A stretch of 64,000 bases of DNA from Sphingomicrobium sediminis. GTDB taxonomy: Bacteria > Pseudomonadota > Alphaproteobacteria > Sphingomonadales > Sphingomonadaceae. A model generated the notes under the pieces. The model did no database searches. It saw only the letters and a list, made by a program, of their open reading frames with translations, and was not told the origin of the DNA. A program made the position numbers and the translations under genes. Where the stretch lies: positions 1,240,001-1,304,000 of the forward strand of contig NZ_JAMSHT010000001.1 of assembly GCF_023805295.1 (NCBI RefSeq). Direction: 5' to 3'. Position 1 is the first letter of the stretch. The number at the start of each line of letters is the position of its first letter. Of this stretch, positions 39,370-48,393 are shown piece after piece.

Positions 39370-40021
39370 GGGCTTTCCAGTCGCCAAAATGGTCGGGAAG
39401 CGGCGCGCTGACTTTGAGCATCTTGCTCTTGGGCCGCGGCACGGCGAGCCGCTCGGCGTGGAGCAGCATCGGTCCGCCGGGGAAGCCGTAGACACGGTCG
39501 CCGACAATGCCGTGGCCCAATCCCTCGCGCGCGTGCACGCGAATCTGGTGCGTCCGCCCCGTCTCGGGCACGAACTCGACCATCGTCTTGCCGTCCACGA
39601 CCGCCAGCTTCTTCCAATGGGTGATGGCGGGCTTGCCATTCGGGTCATGCGTCATGCGCCAGCCCGCCGCCTCGCTCGATATCTTGCCCAAAGGCAGGTC
39701 GATCGTGCCTTCCTCGCCCTCGACTTCGCCGCCGACGACCGCGAGATAGCGCTTGCGCACCTCATGCGCCTCGAAGGCGGCCTGCACCCATTTGCGCGCC
39801 GGCGGGTGACGCGCCAGCAGCAGGCAGCCCGACGTATCCTGGTCGAGCCGGTGCATGATCGCGGGCAGGCGTTTGTAATTCTGCCTCAGCTGCGGCAGCC
39901 GCCCTTCGAGCGAATCACCGCCGCGACGCGGCGTATCAACCGGCAGGCCGGCCGGCTTGTCGAGCACGAGCACGTCGGCATCGATGAAAATTATGCGCTT
40001 TTCCAAATCCATCGCGCTCAC
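39359..40021 (-). CDS. RluA family pseudouridine synthase
   Basis: 220 residues from GTG (a more usual ATG lies three codons in, at 40012). HRLDQDTSGCLLLA holds the catalytic Asp60, GRTHQIRVH is the second family motif. No S4 domain is present, as in RluA or short RluC/TruC types. Target is probably a 23S rRNA or tRNA uridine. Divergent from ctrA. Confidence 0.9.
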   Translation of the reverse strand: MSAMDLEKRIIFIDADVLVLDKPAGLPVDTPRRGGDSLEGRLPQLRQNYKRLPAIMHRLDQDTSGCLLLARHPPARKWVQAAFEAHEVRKRYLAVVGGEVEGEEGTIDLPLGKISSEAAGWRMTHDPNGKPAITHWKKLAVVDGKTMVEFVPETGRTHQIRVHAREGLGHGIVGDRVYGFPGGPMLLHAERLAVPRPKSKMLKVSAPLPDHFGDWKAHVA

Positions 40022-40068
40022 CTAGCCAAGCGGCCGCGCCAGCGATAGCCCCGCAGATCCGCCAGAAT

Positions 40069-40201
40069 GAGTCTTTCGAGTCACAGTCCGGCATGAAAAT
40101 CGCCCGCGTTAACCTTTATTACTTTGTTAACCTTTTGGCTTCAGATAGCAGAATGGTTAACGGGCGCTTCAAACAGATGAAGAAGCGTTAGAAGAGATTA
40201 A
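40069..40201 (+). promoter_or_regulatory. ctrA promoter region with GANTC and GTTAAC sites
   Basis: The 242 bp before ctrA hold two CcrM methylation sites, GAGTC at 40069-40073 and 40078-40082, and three GTTAAC half-sites at 40108-40113, 40126-40131 and 40156-40161, with another TTAA at 40198-40201. In Caulobacter (known), ctrA is controlled by CcrM methylation of GANTC through GcrA and by CtrA itself at TTAA-type boxes. The spacing here is not the classic TTAA-N7-TTAA. Confidence 0.6.
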
Positions 40202-40263
40202 GACGACGTTGCACAAGGCAAAGTGAACAGCCCCAAGCAACGGCGCCATCGGGGAAGAAGAAC

Positions 40264-40971
40264 ATGCGGGTACTCTTGATCGAAGACGAAGCCACGATCG
40301 CCAAAAGCATCGACATGATGCTCTCGACCGAAGGCTTTAATGTCTACACCACCGATCTTGGCGAAGAAGGCCTCGATCTGGGCAAGCTCTACGATTACGA
40401 CATCATCCTTCTCGACCTCAACCTGCCGGACATGCACGGCTATGACGTCCTGAAGAAGCTGCGCACCGCCAAGGTGCAGACGCCGGTCCTGATCCTGTCG
40501 GGTATCGGCGAAATGGATTCGAAGGTCCGCGCGCTGGGCTTCGGCGCCGACGATTATGTCACCAAGCCGTTCCACCGCGACGAGTTGGTCGCCCGCATCC
40601 ACGCCATCGTCCGTCGTTCGAAAGGCCACAGCCAGTCGGTCATCCGCACCGGCAAGCTGGCCGTGAACCTCGATGCCAAGACGGTCGAAGTGGACGGCAA
40701 CCGCGTCCACCTCACGGGCAAGGAATATGCGATGCTGGAGCTGCTTTCGCTCCGCAAGGGCACCACGCTCACCAAGGAAATGTTCCTCAACCACCTTTAT
40801 GGCGGCATGGACGAGCCCGAACTCAAGATCATCGACGTCTTCATCTGCAAGCTGCGCAAGAAACTCTCGCTCGCTTGCGGCGGTGAAAATTACATCGAAA
40901 CCGTCTGGGGCCGCGGCTACGTGCTGCGCGATCCGGAAGAAGGCAAGGACGGCGCCGAAGCGGCGGCCTAA
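40264..40971 (+). CDS. ctrA: Cell-cycle response regulator CtrA
   Basis: 235 residues. Receiver domain with acidic pocket (LIEDEA), phospho-acceptor Asp51 ([12 protein letters not shown]), Lys in [12 protein letters not shown]; OmpR-type winged helix with [16 protein letters not shown] and [13 protein letters not shown], the near-invariant CtrA recognition helix. It is a DNA-binding master regulator of cell cycle, motility and development in alphaproteobacteria. Terminator follows at 41003. Confidence 0.96.
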   Translation: MRVLLIEDEATIAKSIDMMLSTEGFNVYTTDLGEEGLDLGKLYDYDIILLDLNLPDMHGYDVLKKLRTAKVQTPVLILSGIGEMDSKVRALGFGADDYVTKPFHRDELVARIHAIVRRSKGHSQSVIRTGKLAVNLDAKTVEVDGNRVHLTGKEYAMLELLSLRKGTTLTKEMFLNHLYGGMDEPELKIIDVFICKLRKKLSLACGGENYIETVWGRGYVLRDPEEGKDGAEAAA

Positions 40972-41002
40972 CACCGAACAGGCGAGAGCCTTTGGGGCAA
41001 TG

Positions 41003-41038
41003 GGGCGGTGGCGCAAGGGAGGCGCCGCCGCCCTTTTT
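41003..41038 (+). terminator. Rho-independent terminator after ctrA
   Basis: GGGCGGTGGCGC (41003-41014) pairs over its whole length (one G-T pair) with GCGCCGCCGCCC (41022-41033), 7-base loop, then TTTTT. It ends ctrA just before the convergent HD-GYP gene. Confidence 0.92.
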
Positions 41039-41040
41039 GT

Positions 41041-42339
41041 TTAGCGCGTTACCGCCACCAGCGCCTCGTAGCAGGCCCCATCGACAGCTTTCCCGACCTC
41101 GTTGCCGATAATCTCCAGCGCTTTTGCGCGGGGCATGGCAGCGCGATAGGGGCGGTCGGCAGTGAGCGCGTCATAAAAATCGCAGGCCGTGATGATTCGC
41201 GTCTCGACCGAGATAGTGCGTTCGTCCAATTGTAGCGGATAGCCCCTGCCGTCGAGCCGCTCGTGGTGGGCGGCGGCGACCGGAGCCATGTCGGCCATGC
41301 AGCCGATGCGGCTCAGAATGGCATGGGTCTGCGCGGCATGGTCGCGCATTTCCACCCATTCGTCATCGCCAAGTTTGCCCGGCTTCTCGAGCACCAGGCT
41401 CGACACGCCCAATTTGCCGATATCGTGTAGCAATGCGGCGCGGTGGAGCCAGCGGCCCTGCCCCGCATCGAGCCCCATGATCCGGCCCATCGAGCCGGCA
41501 AAGTCGGCGACACGGGTCGAGTGGCCGCCCGTATAGGGGCTCTTGGCATCGACGACCGCGCCGAAAGCGGCGGCGATGTCGTCGAGATAATCGTCATCCA
41601 CATCGACACGATCCTCGAGCCCGACCATCGCCGTCGACAGCGTATCGACGTGCGGGCTTTCAAGGTCGCGCCAGAATTGCGGATCGCGCGAAATGTCCGC
41701 GAACAAGCGGACAAGTTGCGGATCGAGCCAGCTGCCACTGCGATGCGCCAATTCCGCGAGGACCGCCTCTCGCCCGGCATGCTGGTGGAATACATCGGCG
41801 ACCTGGCACAGCAGCGCGATGCGCGCGAACAGCGGAATCGCATCCCCGCTCAGTTTCTCCGGCCGACCCGACCCGTCCCAATGCTCGTCAAGACTGAAGA
41901 TCGCCTCGGCTACCTCCTCGCCAAAGCGAAGCTGTCTCGAAATATCGGCACCGCGCGTGCAGCGCGTCTCGATCATCTCCTGCGCGATATCGTCGCCATT
42001 CTTGAGGATGTTGGCGATCTTGGCGATCTTGGTGCCCATCGGACCGCCCTCGCCCGTCTTCGAAAAGACGAACTTCAGCGTTGCCGGCAGGCCGGTCGGA
42101 ATGGTCTTCCAGCTCTGTTTGAAGTCGCGATCGTCGGTCGCATAAAGCTCGGCAATCCGCGCCGCATTGCTCGAACAGCCAAGATCCTTGAGCAGCACCG
42201 CATAATGGAGCGCCCGGCGATCCTCGGCATTCAGGCCCAATGTCGCGCCCATTCGCCCGGCAATATAGGCGCAGCGCACGCTATGCCCGGCCGGCTGGCC
42301 TTCGGTCAGGTCGAGGGCATAGGAGAAGGCGCCGAGCAA
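41041..42339 (-). CDS. HD-GYP domain phosphodiesterase with two HD-like halves
   Basis: 432 residues from the TTG at 42339. The C-terminal half is a complete HD-GYP: GHSTRVADFA, LLHDIGKLG (H305, D306), then HHERLDGRGYP at 358-368. The N-terminal half repeats the pattern in decayed form: GHSVRCAYIAG, LLKDLGCS (HD replaced by KD) and DEHWDGSGRP. It likely hydrolyses c-di-GMP with the C-terminal half. The TTG has no ribosome-binding site; reading on upstream in frame gives an ATT at 42397-42399 with AGGAG at ideal spacing, so the true protein may be 20 residues longer. Confidence 0.87.
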   Translation of the reverse strand: MLGAFSYALDLTEGQPAGHSVRCAYIAGRMGATLGLNAEDRRALHYAVLLKDLGCSSNAARIAELYATDDRDFKQSWKTIPTGLPATLKFVFSKTGEGGPMGTKIAKIANILKNGDDIAQEMIETRCTRGADISRQLRFGEEVAEAIFSLDEHWDGSGRPEKLSGDAIPLFARIALLCQVADVFHQHAGREAVLAELAHRSGSWLDPQLVRLFADISRDPQFWRDLESPHVDTLSTAMVGLEDRVDVDDDYLDDIAAAFGAVVDAKSPYTGGHSTRVADFAGSMGRIMGLDAGQGRWLHRAALLHDIGKLGVSSLVLEKPGKLGDDEWVEMRDHAAQTHAILSRIGCMADMAPVAAAHHERLDGRGYPLQLDERTISVETRIITACDFYDALTADRPYRAAMPRAKALEIIGNEVGKAVDGACYEALVAVTR

Positions 42340-42502
42340 CTCGGCGAGACTGGTGGTTGCGCCGGTCGTGACGGGCGCGCTGGGATGGCCTTGGTAAATG
42401 CCGCGTCTCCTATTCGGAAACGTCGGGCATTAGCCGCGAGGCGATAATTCGCTCTCAACGATCATGGTAAACAGCGCTTAAGGATGTTGGCGGTGCGACC
42501 GC

Positions 42503-43318
42503 CTATTTCATCGGCAGCTTTCGCGTCGTCATGTGACGGACAGGCGGGGTGCGGCGGCGTGCCGCGACATCGTCCTCGCCGGTGCCGTCCATCGGGCCCC
42601 AGCCCTCGCGGCCCAAGCGCTCCAGCGGGCGGAACTTGGCCTTGTAGGCCATGCGGTCCGACCCCTCGACCCAATAGCCGAGATAGACATAGGGCAGGCC
42701 CGCCTGCTTGGCGCGCATGATGTGATCGAGGATGATGTAAGTGCCGAGCCCCTTGCGCGCGTCGGGCCCCGTATCGAAGAAGCTGTAAATCATGCTCAGC
42801 CCGTCCGACTGCTGGTCGGATAGGCAGGCACCGATCAACCGGCCCGGGCGGCCATATTCATCGTCGGGCTCGCGATATTCGACAACATAGGTACGCACCG
42901 GCGTCTGCTCCACCATGTCGGCATAATCATGCTCGTCCATCTCGGCCATGCCGCCACCAGGATGACGCGCCGAGAGATATTGGCGAAGCAGGTCATATTG
43001 CTCGTCCGTGGTCCACGGCTTGCAGGCAGTGACGTCGATATCCTGGTTATTCTTGATCAGGCGGCGCTGCGAGCGGCTCGGCTCGAAATCCTCGGTCCGC
43101 ACGCGCACCGACACACAGGCCGAACAATCGACGCAGGACGGACGATAGGCGACGGACTGCGAGCGGCGAAAACCGATCCGCCCCAACGCTTCGTTGAGGT
43201 CGGCGGCATTGTCGCCGTTCAATTCCGTAAACACCTTCCGCTCGACCTTGTCCGGCAGATAGGGACAGGGCGCGGGATTGGTGACGAAAAATTTGGGGAA
43301 GCGGAATGGTGCGCTCAC
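42503..43318 (-). CDS. bpt: Aminoacyl-tRNA-protein transferase (Bpt/Ate)
   Basis: 271 residues. N-terminal [13 protein letters not shown] and the [16 protein letters not shown] cysteine cluster, then [20 protein letters not shown] and [20 protein letters not shown], the ATE family core. It adds Leu (Bpt) or Arg (Ate) from tRNA to N-terminal Asp/Glu of proteins, marking them for degradation through ClpS/ClpAP. The family split between Leu and Arg transfer is not decided by sequence. Confidence 0.93.
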   Translation of the reverse strand: MSAPFRFPKFFVTNPAPCPYLPDKVERKVFTELNGDNAADLNEALGRIGFRRSQSVAYRPSCVDCSACVSVRVRTEDFEPSRSQRRLIKNNQDIDVTACKPWTTDEQYDLLRQYLSARHPGGGMAEMDEHDYADMVEQTPVRTYVVEYREPDDEYGRPGRLIGACLSDQQSDGLSMIYSFFDTGPDARKGLGTYIILDHIMRAKQAGLPYVYLGYWVEGSDRMAYKAKFRPLERLGREGWGPMDGTGEDDVAARRRTPPVRHMTTRKLPMK

Positions 43319-43447
43319 CCGTCTCTCTCCTTCGTCGAATCCTTACCAACGTCTTTATGCGACGGGTTAACGGATTTGAAAAGGATCGGGTTTCGCGCCA
43401 ACTGCCCGAAACTGAATCAAAATGTGCCGCGCTGGAACGCTTTGTAG

Positions 43448-44683
43448 TTAATGCCCCTCGGCCGCGCTGAGGCGATCGGCACGCTCCACATTGAAGCCGC
43501 ATTCCTCCAGCGCATCGACCAGCCGGTCGATCGCCGCCGCGTCGCGCGCCTCGCACTCCACCTCGATCAACGTGTCCTTGGCGGGCAACGCATTGAAGAT
43601 GCGATGATGGTTGGTCTCGAGGATGTTGACGCGATGCTCGTGGAATTTCGCCGTGATCGCCGCAAGCGCGCCGGGGCGGTCTTCCGCAGCAATCTTGAGC
43701 CGTGCGATACGCCCCGCGCGCACCAGTTCGCGCACCAGCACGTTGGACAGGAGGTGCGGGTCGATATTGCCGCCGCACAGCACGGTGCCGACCTTCTTGC
43801 CCTTGAATGCGTCCGGTTGGTCGAGCAACAGCGCGAGGCCAGCGGCCCCTGCTCCCTCGACCACCGTCTTCTCGATCCCCACCAGCAAAGCGACCGCATG
43901 CTCGATGGCCGCTTCGGGGACTAGTTCGATCCGGTCGACCAGGTCGGCGATGATCGCTCGGGTGATCTTGCCGGGCTCCTTGACCGCAATGCCCTCGGCC
44001 AGCGTATCGCCGCCCGTAATCGTGCCCTTGCCTTCGATGATGCATTTCATCGCCGGAAACATCTCGGCCTCGACGCCGACCAGTTCGATGTCGGGATTGA
44101 TCGCCTTGGCCGCAATCGCGATGCCGCTCATCAGCCCGCCGCCACCGATCGGCACAACCAGCACGTCGAGATCGGGCACGTCGCGCAGCATTTCGAGGCC
44201 GACCGTCCCCTGCCCGGCAATGACGTCGGGGTCATCGAACGGGTGGACGAAAACATAGCCCTTCTCGTCGGCCAGCGCCTGCGCATGGGCATAGGCATCG
44301 TCGAACACCTTGCCTTCCAGCACGCAATGCGCGCCATGACCCTCGGTCTGCTCGACCTTGATGGTGGGGGTGGGCGCGGGCATCACGATGGTGACGGGAA
44401 TGCCGAGGCGCGCGCCGTGATAGGCGACCGCCTGCGCATGGTTGCCCGCGCTCGCGGCAATCACGCCGCGCTTGCATTCCTCGGGGCTCAGCTGGCGCAG
44501 CTTGTTGAGTGCGCCGCGCTCTTTATAGGCCGCGGTGAATTGCAGGTTTTCGAACTTGAGCCAGATGTCGGCACCGACAATCTCGCTCAGCGTCCGGCTC
44601 TTCGACATGGGCGTGTCGACGACAGCGCCCTCGATCCGCGCAGCAGCGGCGCGGATATCTTCAATAGAAATTTCCCTCTCCAT
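43448..44683 (-). CDS. ilvA: Threonine ammonia-lyase (threonine deaminase)
   Basis: 411 residues from the ATG at 44683 (MEREISIEDIR). PLP-binding Lys54 in FTAAYKERGALN, ASAGNHAQAVAYHG, and the Gly-rich phosphate loop PIGGGGLMSGIA. After residue 330 there is one ACT domain (IAAEDRPGALAAITAKFHE), the layout of short TdcB-like/alphaproteobacterial IlvA. It turns threonine into 2-oxobutyrate for isoleucine synthesis. Divergent from the amidohydrolase across 41 bp. Confidence 0.92.
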   Translation of the reverse strand: MEREISIEDIRAAAARIEGAVVDTPMSKSRTLSEIVGADIWLKFENLQFTAAYKERGALNKLRQLSPEECKRGVIAASAGNHAQAVAYHGARLGIPVTIVMPAPTPTIKVEQTEGHGAHCVLEGKVFDDAYAHAQALADEKGYVFVHPFDDPDVIAGQGTVGLEMLRDVPDLDVLVVPIGGGGLMSGIAIAAKAINPDIELVGVEAEMFPAMKCIIEGKGTITGGDTLAEGIAVKEPGKITRAIIADLVDRIELVPEAAIEHAVALLVGIEKTVVEGAGAAGLALLLDQPDAFKGKKVGTVLCGGNIDPHLLSNVLVRELVRAGRIARLKIAAEDRPGALAAITAKFHEHRVNILETNHHRIFNALPAKDTLIEVECEARDAAAIDRLVDALEECGFNVERADRLSAAEGH

Positions 44684-44724
44684 GGGCTCATCGCCTAGCC
44701 CTTCCCGCCGCCGCAAACAATGCT

Positions 44725-46392
44725 ATGCGTGAGCGCATGATCAAGATCCGCCTCATCGCTGCCCTGCTCAGCGCCACCGCCCTTCCCGCCACCGCCTTCG
44801 CCGACACGCTCGTGCATAATGTGAACGGCATCCAGGCCAGCAAAGACGGCAAGATCGAACGCTTCACCGCATTCGTGATCAGCGATGACGGGCGGATCGT
44901 GGCAATCCTGCAGGCTGGCGAGGCCCATCCCCGCACCGATTATGCCATCGACATGCAGGGTGCCGTCGTGATGCCCGGCCTCATCGACGCGCATGGCCAT
45001 GTCATGGGCCTCGGCCTCGCCGCGCTCCAGCTCGACCTCACCGGCACCAGCTCGATCGCCGAGCTGCAGCAGCGCGTGAAGGCCTATGCCGACGCCAATC
45101 CGGGCCTGCGCTGGATTCAGGGCCGCGGCTGGAACCAGGAAATGTTCGCCGAAGGGCGCCTGCCCACCGCCGCCGATATCGACGCGGTGGTGAGCGACCG
45201 TCCCGTCTGGCTCGGCCGCGTCGACGGCCATGCTGCGGTCGGCAACACACTGGCGATGGAATTGGCAGGCGTGACCGCCGCCACCGAGGACCCCGACGGA
45301 GGCAGCTTGATTCGCGATGCCGCGGGCAATCCGACCGGTGTCTTCATCGACACCGCCGAAGGCTACGTCACCCGCGTCATCCCGCGCACCCAGCCGCTAT
45401 TGCTCGACAAGGCCCTGGGCGAGGCACAGCGTTTCCTCCTGTCCGAAGGCATCACCGCCGTGGCCGACATGGGGACCTCGAACGAGGATTGGCACACGAT
45501 GCGCCGCGCCGGCGATGCGGGCCGGCTCCAGCTGCGTATCATGAGCTACGCCAATTCGATCGAGACGCTCACCAATGTGGCGGGCACGGGCCCGACGCCG
45601 TGGCTCTACGACGGCAAGCTTCGCATGGGCGGCATCAAGCTCTATTCGGACGGTGCGCTGGGCTCGCGCGGCGCGTTGCTCAAGCAGCCCTACGAAGACG
45701 CGCCCGACACGGTCGGCCTGCCGGTCACTGACGAACTGGCGATCAAGAACCGCGCCAGCCGCGCCGCGATCGACAATTTCCAGGTCGCCATCCACGCCAT
45801 CGGCGATCTCGCCAACGAGCAGGTCATCGCGACCTTCGAGGAGCTTGGCGACGCCTATGAGGGCGAGCGCCGCTGGCGCATCGAGCATGTCCAGATCCTC
45901 GATCCCGCCGACCTGCCGCGTATCGCCGAGGCCGGCATCATCGCGTCGATGCAGCCGGTCCACCAGACCAGCGACTGGCAGATGGCCGAAAAGCGCCTTG
46001 GCGAGGAACGTCTGGGCGCGGCTTATGCCTGGAACAGCATCGACCAGTCGGGCGCGCTGCTGGCCTTCGGGTCGGACTTCCCGGTCGAACATCCCAATCC
46101 ATTCGTCGGCCTCAAGGTCGCGATCAGCCGCGAGGATGCCAATGGCAATCCGCAGGGCGGCTGGATCGCGGAGGAAAAGGTGGATCTCGGCACGGCGCTC
46201 GCCGCTTTCACCATCGGTGCGGCCTATGCCGGTTTCGCCGAAGACCAGTTTGGTCGCCTCGAACCCGGCCTTTATGCCGACTTCATCGTGATCGACCGCG
46301 ATCCGACGGCGGTCAGCCCGACCATGCTGGCGGAAACCGACGTTCTGGAAACCTGGATCGGCGGCAAGCGCGTCTATCGCGCTGCGGACTGA
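44725..46392 (+). CDS. Exported amidohydrolase, YtcJ-like
   Basis: 555 residues. It has a signal peptide (IKIRLIAALLSATALPATAFA, cleaved about there). Metal-site marks are GLIDAHGHVMGLG near the start, a long insert ending GAVVMPG before it, AIHAIGDLAN and RRWRIEHVQILD in the middle, and LAFGSDFPVEHPNPF near the C-terminus. YtcJ-type amidohydrolases have broad or unknown substrates. The 3' end overlaps the convergent DsbD-type gene by 19 bp. Confidence 0.88.
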   Translation: MRERMIKIRLIAALLSATALPATAFADTLVHNVNGIQASKDGKIERFTAFVISDDGRIVAILQAGEAHPRTDYAIDMQGAVVMPGLIDAHGHVMGLGLAALQLDLTGTSSIAELQQRVKAYADANPGLRWIQGRGWNQEMFAEGRLPTAADIDAVVSDRPVWLGRVDGHAAVGNTLAMELAGVTAATEDPDGGSLIRDAAGNPTGVFIDTAEGYVTRVIPRTQPLLLDKALGEAQRFLLSEGITAVADMGTSNEDWHTMRRAGDAGRLQLRIMSYANSIETLTNVAGTGPTPWLYDGKLRMGGIKLYSDGALGSRGALLKQPYEDAPDTVGLPVTDELAIKNRASRAAIDNFQVAIHAIGDLANEQVIATFEELGDAYEGERRWRIEHVQILDPADLPRIAEAGIIASMQPVHQTSDWQMAEKRLGEERLGAAYAWNSIDQSGALLAFGSDFPVEHPNPFVGLKVAISREDANGNPQGGWIAEEKVDLGTALAAFTIGAAYAGFAEDQFGRLEPGLYADFIVIDRDPTAVSPTMLAETDVLETWIGGKRVYRAAD

Positions 46393-48383
46393 GCCGCTTC
46401 GACCCTCTGGGTCAGCATGCCGGGGGTGAGGAGCTGCGGCAACTCTTCCGGCTCGTTCGAACCCGGCGCGTACCAGAGATAGAGCGGCACACCCGCACGC
46501 CCGCGCCCTTCAAGGAAACGCGTGATCTGCGCATCGCCGTCGGTCCAGTCGGCCACGAACACCGCGACATCCGCCTCGTCGAAGGCCTGCGTGACGCTGT
46601 CGCGCGATATCGCGACGCGCTCGTTGGCCTTGCAGGACAGGCACCAGTCCGCGGTGAAATAGACGAAGACCGGGCGCCCTGCCGAGGCCGCCGCGTCGAC
46701 CGCCTGCGGCGTCCAGGCAATCGCGCCCGGCACGCTCACCTCGCGCTTGATCGGCTCATTGGGCAGAAAGATTGCACCCAGCACGCCGATGCCGAGCACC
46801 AGCGCGAAGGCGGTCCGCATCATGCCGACGCGCCGCCCGAATAATGCCAGCGCAGCCGCCGCAAGCCCAAGGCCGAGAACGCCGCTAGTGACACCAATCG
46901 GCCCGGCCAACCGCCACAGCAGCCACAGGCAGGCGATGACGGTCAGGCCCATCGGCAGCGCCAGCCAACGCTTCAATGTCTCCATCCACTTGCCCGGCTT
47001 GGGCATGCGGTTGCGCAGCGCCGGAATGAAGCCGATGGCGAGAAACGGCAGGGCAAGCCCCAGCCCGAGCGAGGCAAAGACGGCGACAGCAGCCAATGGC
47101 GGCAGGATCAATGCGGTCCCGAGCGCGGTCCCGAGAAACGGTCCGGCGCAAGGCGTCGCCACGAAAGCGGCAAGCGCGCCGGTCGCGAAACTGCCCTTGG
47201 CTTCAAACCCGCCTGCCAGCACGGGCAATTCGAACAGGCCGAGCAGGTTCAAGGTGATCGCCCAGGCCAGCAGCAAGAGGATGAAGATGGTGCGCGGGTC
47301 CTGGAGCTGGAATGCCCAGCCGACCGCGTCGCCTCCCGCACGAATGCCGAGCAGGACGAGACCCAGCGCCGCCGTGCCGACGACAGCGCCTGCCGCATAT
47401 CCGAGCGCATCGCGCCGCGCATAGGCCTCGCTCGATCCGGCCTTGGCAAGATGCAGCGCCTTCATCGCGAGCACGGGAAAAACGCACGGCATGAGGTTGA
47501 GGATGAGGCCGCCCAGTAGCGCCCCGAGGATTGCATAGAGGATGGCGCCTGAGCCCTTGTCGGCGACGATCTCGCCGCCGCTCGGTACGTCACCCGCACG
47601 CGCCACGAACTCTAGGCCCTGACCAGTGCCGAGCTTGATGAGACCGGCTACCCGGTCCGGCTCCGCGCCATCGCGCAGGGCGAGGTCCGCGATGAGCCAT
47701 TCGCCGCTGCGGCGGAAACGCTGCGGTTCGCCATAATCGATCAGATGGGTCTGCCCGTCCTCAGCCCGTTCGAGGATGAGGTCGGGGCTGCCCACGCCAA
47801 CGCTTTCCGGGATGGGGAGCGCCACCGAAAGCGTGCTGCCGGAGACATCCCAGCGCGCCTCGCTTTCGAGCGGGCGCGGCAAATCGCGACGATACTGGTC
47901 GAATTCGTCGGCCCGCTCGGCCCCCTCGCCTACCGGCAGCAGCAGCTTCACCTCGCCGCGTTCGGGCACGCACAGCCGGTCGGTACAGGCCAGCCAGCGC
48001 ATTTCGGCACCGATGGGCAGCACCGTCGCCCCCGTCGCGGGAGTCTCGACCTCGACGAGCACAGCATGCGTGTCGCGGTAGATATAGCTCATCAGTCCCG
48101 CCGCCTCGTAGCGCATCGGCGTCGGGAAACGCATTTCGCCCACTTCGACCCCGTCGGGCAGGTCCCACTGGACATTAAGCGGCAGCCCCGCATCGCCGGG
48201 ATTCTTCCAATATCCGTACCAGCCGGGCTTGCCTTCGAAGCGGATCGCCAGCGTCACCGTCCCGCCATCGGGGTCGGCGGGCGTCTCGGCCACCAGGCTG
48301 GGTAAGAGGTTTGTCTGCTGCGCCCGCGCCGGCAGCGCGGCGGCAAACAGAATCGCGATCAGAAGAAGCAGGCGCTGGAGCAT
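46374..48383 (-). CDS. DsbD/ScsB-type thiol:disulfide interchange protein
   Basis: 669 residues from the ATG at 48383. Signal peptide (MLQRLLLLIAILFAAALPARA), a periplasmic N-terminal domain of about 270 residues (WYGYWKNPGDAGLPL), eight membrane helices with the redox cysteines in NLMPCVFPVLAMKAL and ATPCAGPFLGTALG, and a C-terminal thioredoxin domain with WCLSCK (C581, C584). It carries electrons from cytoplasmic thioredoxin to periplasmic thiol proteins. The partner substrate is not in the window. Confidence 0.93.
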   Translation of the reverse strand: MLQRLLLLIAILFAAALPARAQQTNLLPSLVAETPADPDGGTVTLAIRFEGKPGWYGYWKNPGDAGLPLNVQWDLPDGVEVGEMRFPTPMRYEAAGLMSYIYRDTHAVLVEVETPATGATVLPIGAEMRWLACTDRLCVPERGEVKLLLPVGEGAERADEFDQYRRDLPRPLESEARWDVSGSTLSVALPIPESVGVGSPDLILERAEDGQTHLIDYGEPQRFRRSGEWLIADLALRDGAEPDRVAGLIKLGTGQGLEFVARAGDVPSGGEIVADKGSGAILYAILGALLGGLILNLMPCVFPVLAMKALHLAKAGSSEAYARRDALGYAAGAVVGTAALGLVLLGIRAGGDAVGWAFQLQDPRTIFILLLLAWAITLNLLGLFELPVLAGGFEAKGSFATGALAAFVATPCAGPFLGTALGTALILPPLAAVAVFASLGLGLALPFLAIGFIPALRNRMPKPGKWMETLKRWLALPMGLTVIACLWLLWRLAGPIGVTSGVLGLGLAAAALALFGRRVGMMRTAFALVLGIGVLGAIFLPNEPIKREVSVPGAIAWTPQAVDAAASAGRPVFVYFTADWCLSCKANERVAISRDSVTQAFDEADVAVFVADWTDGDAQITRFLEGRGRAGVPLYLWYAPGSNEPEELPQLLTPGMLTQRVEAAQSAAR

Positions 48384-48393
48384 CGCTACCGCC

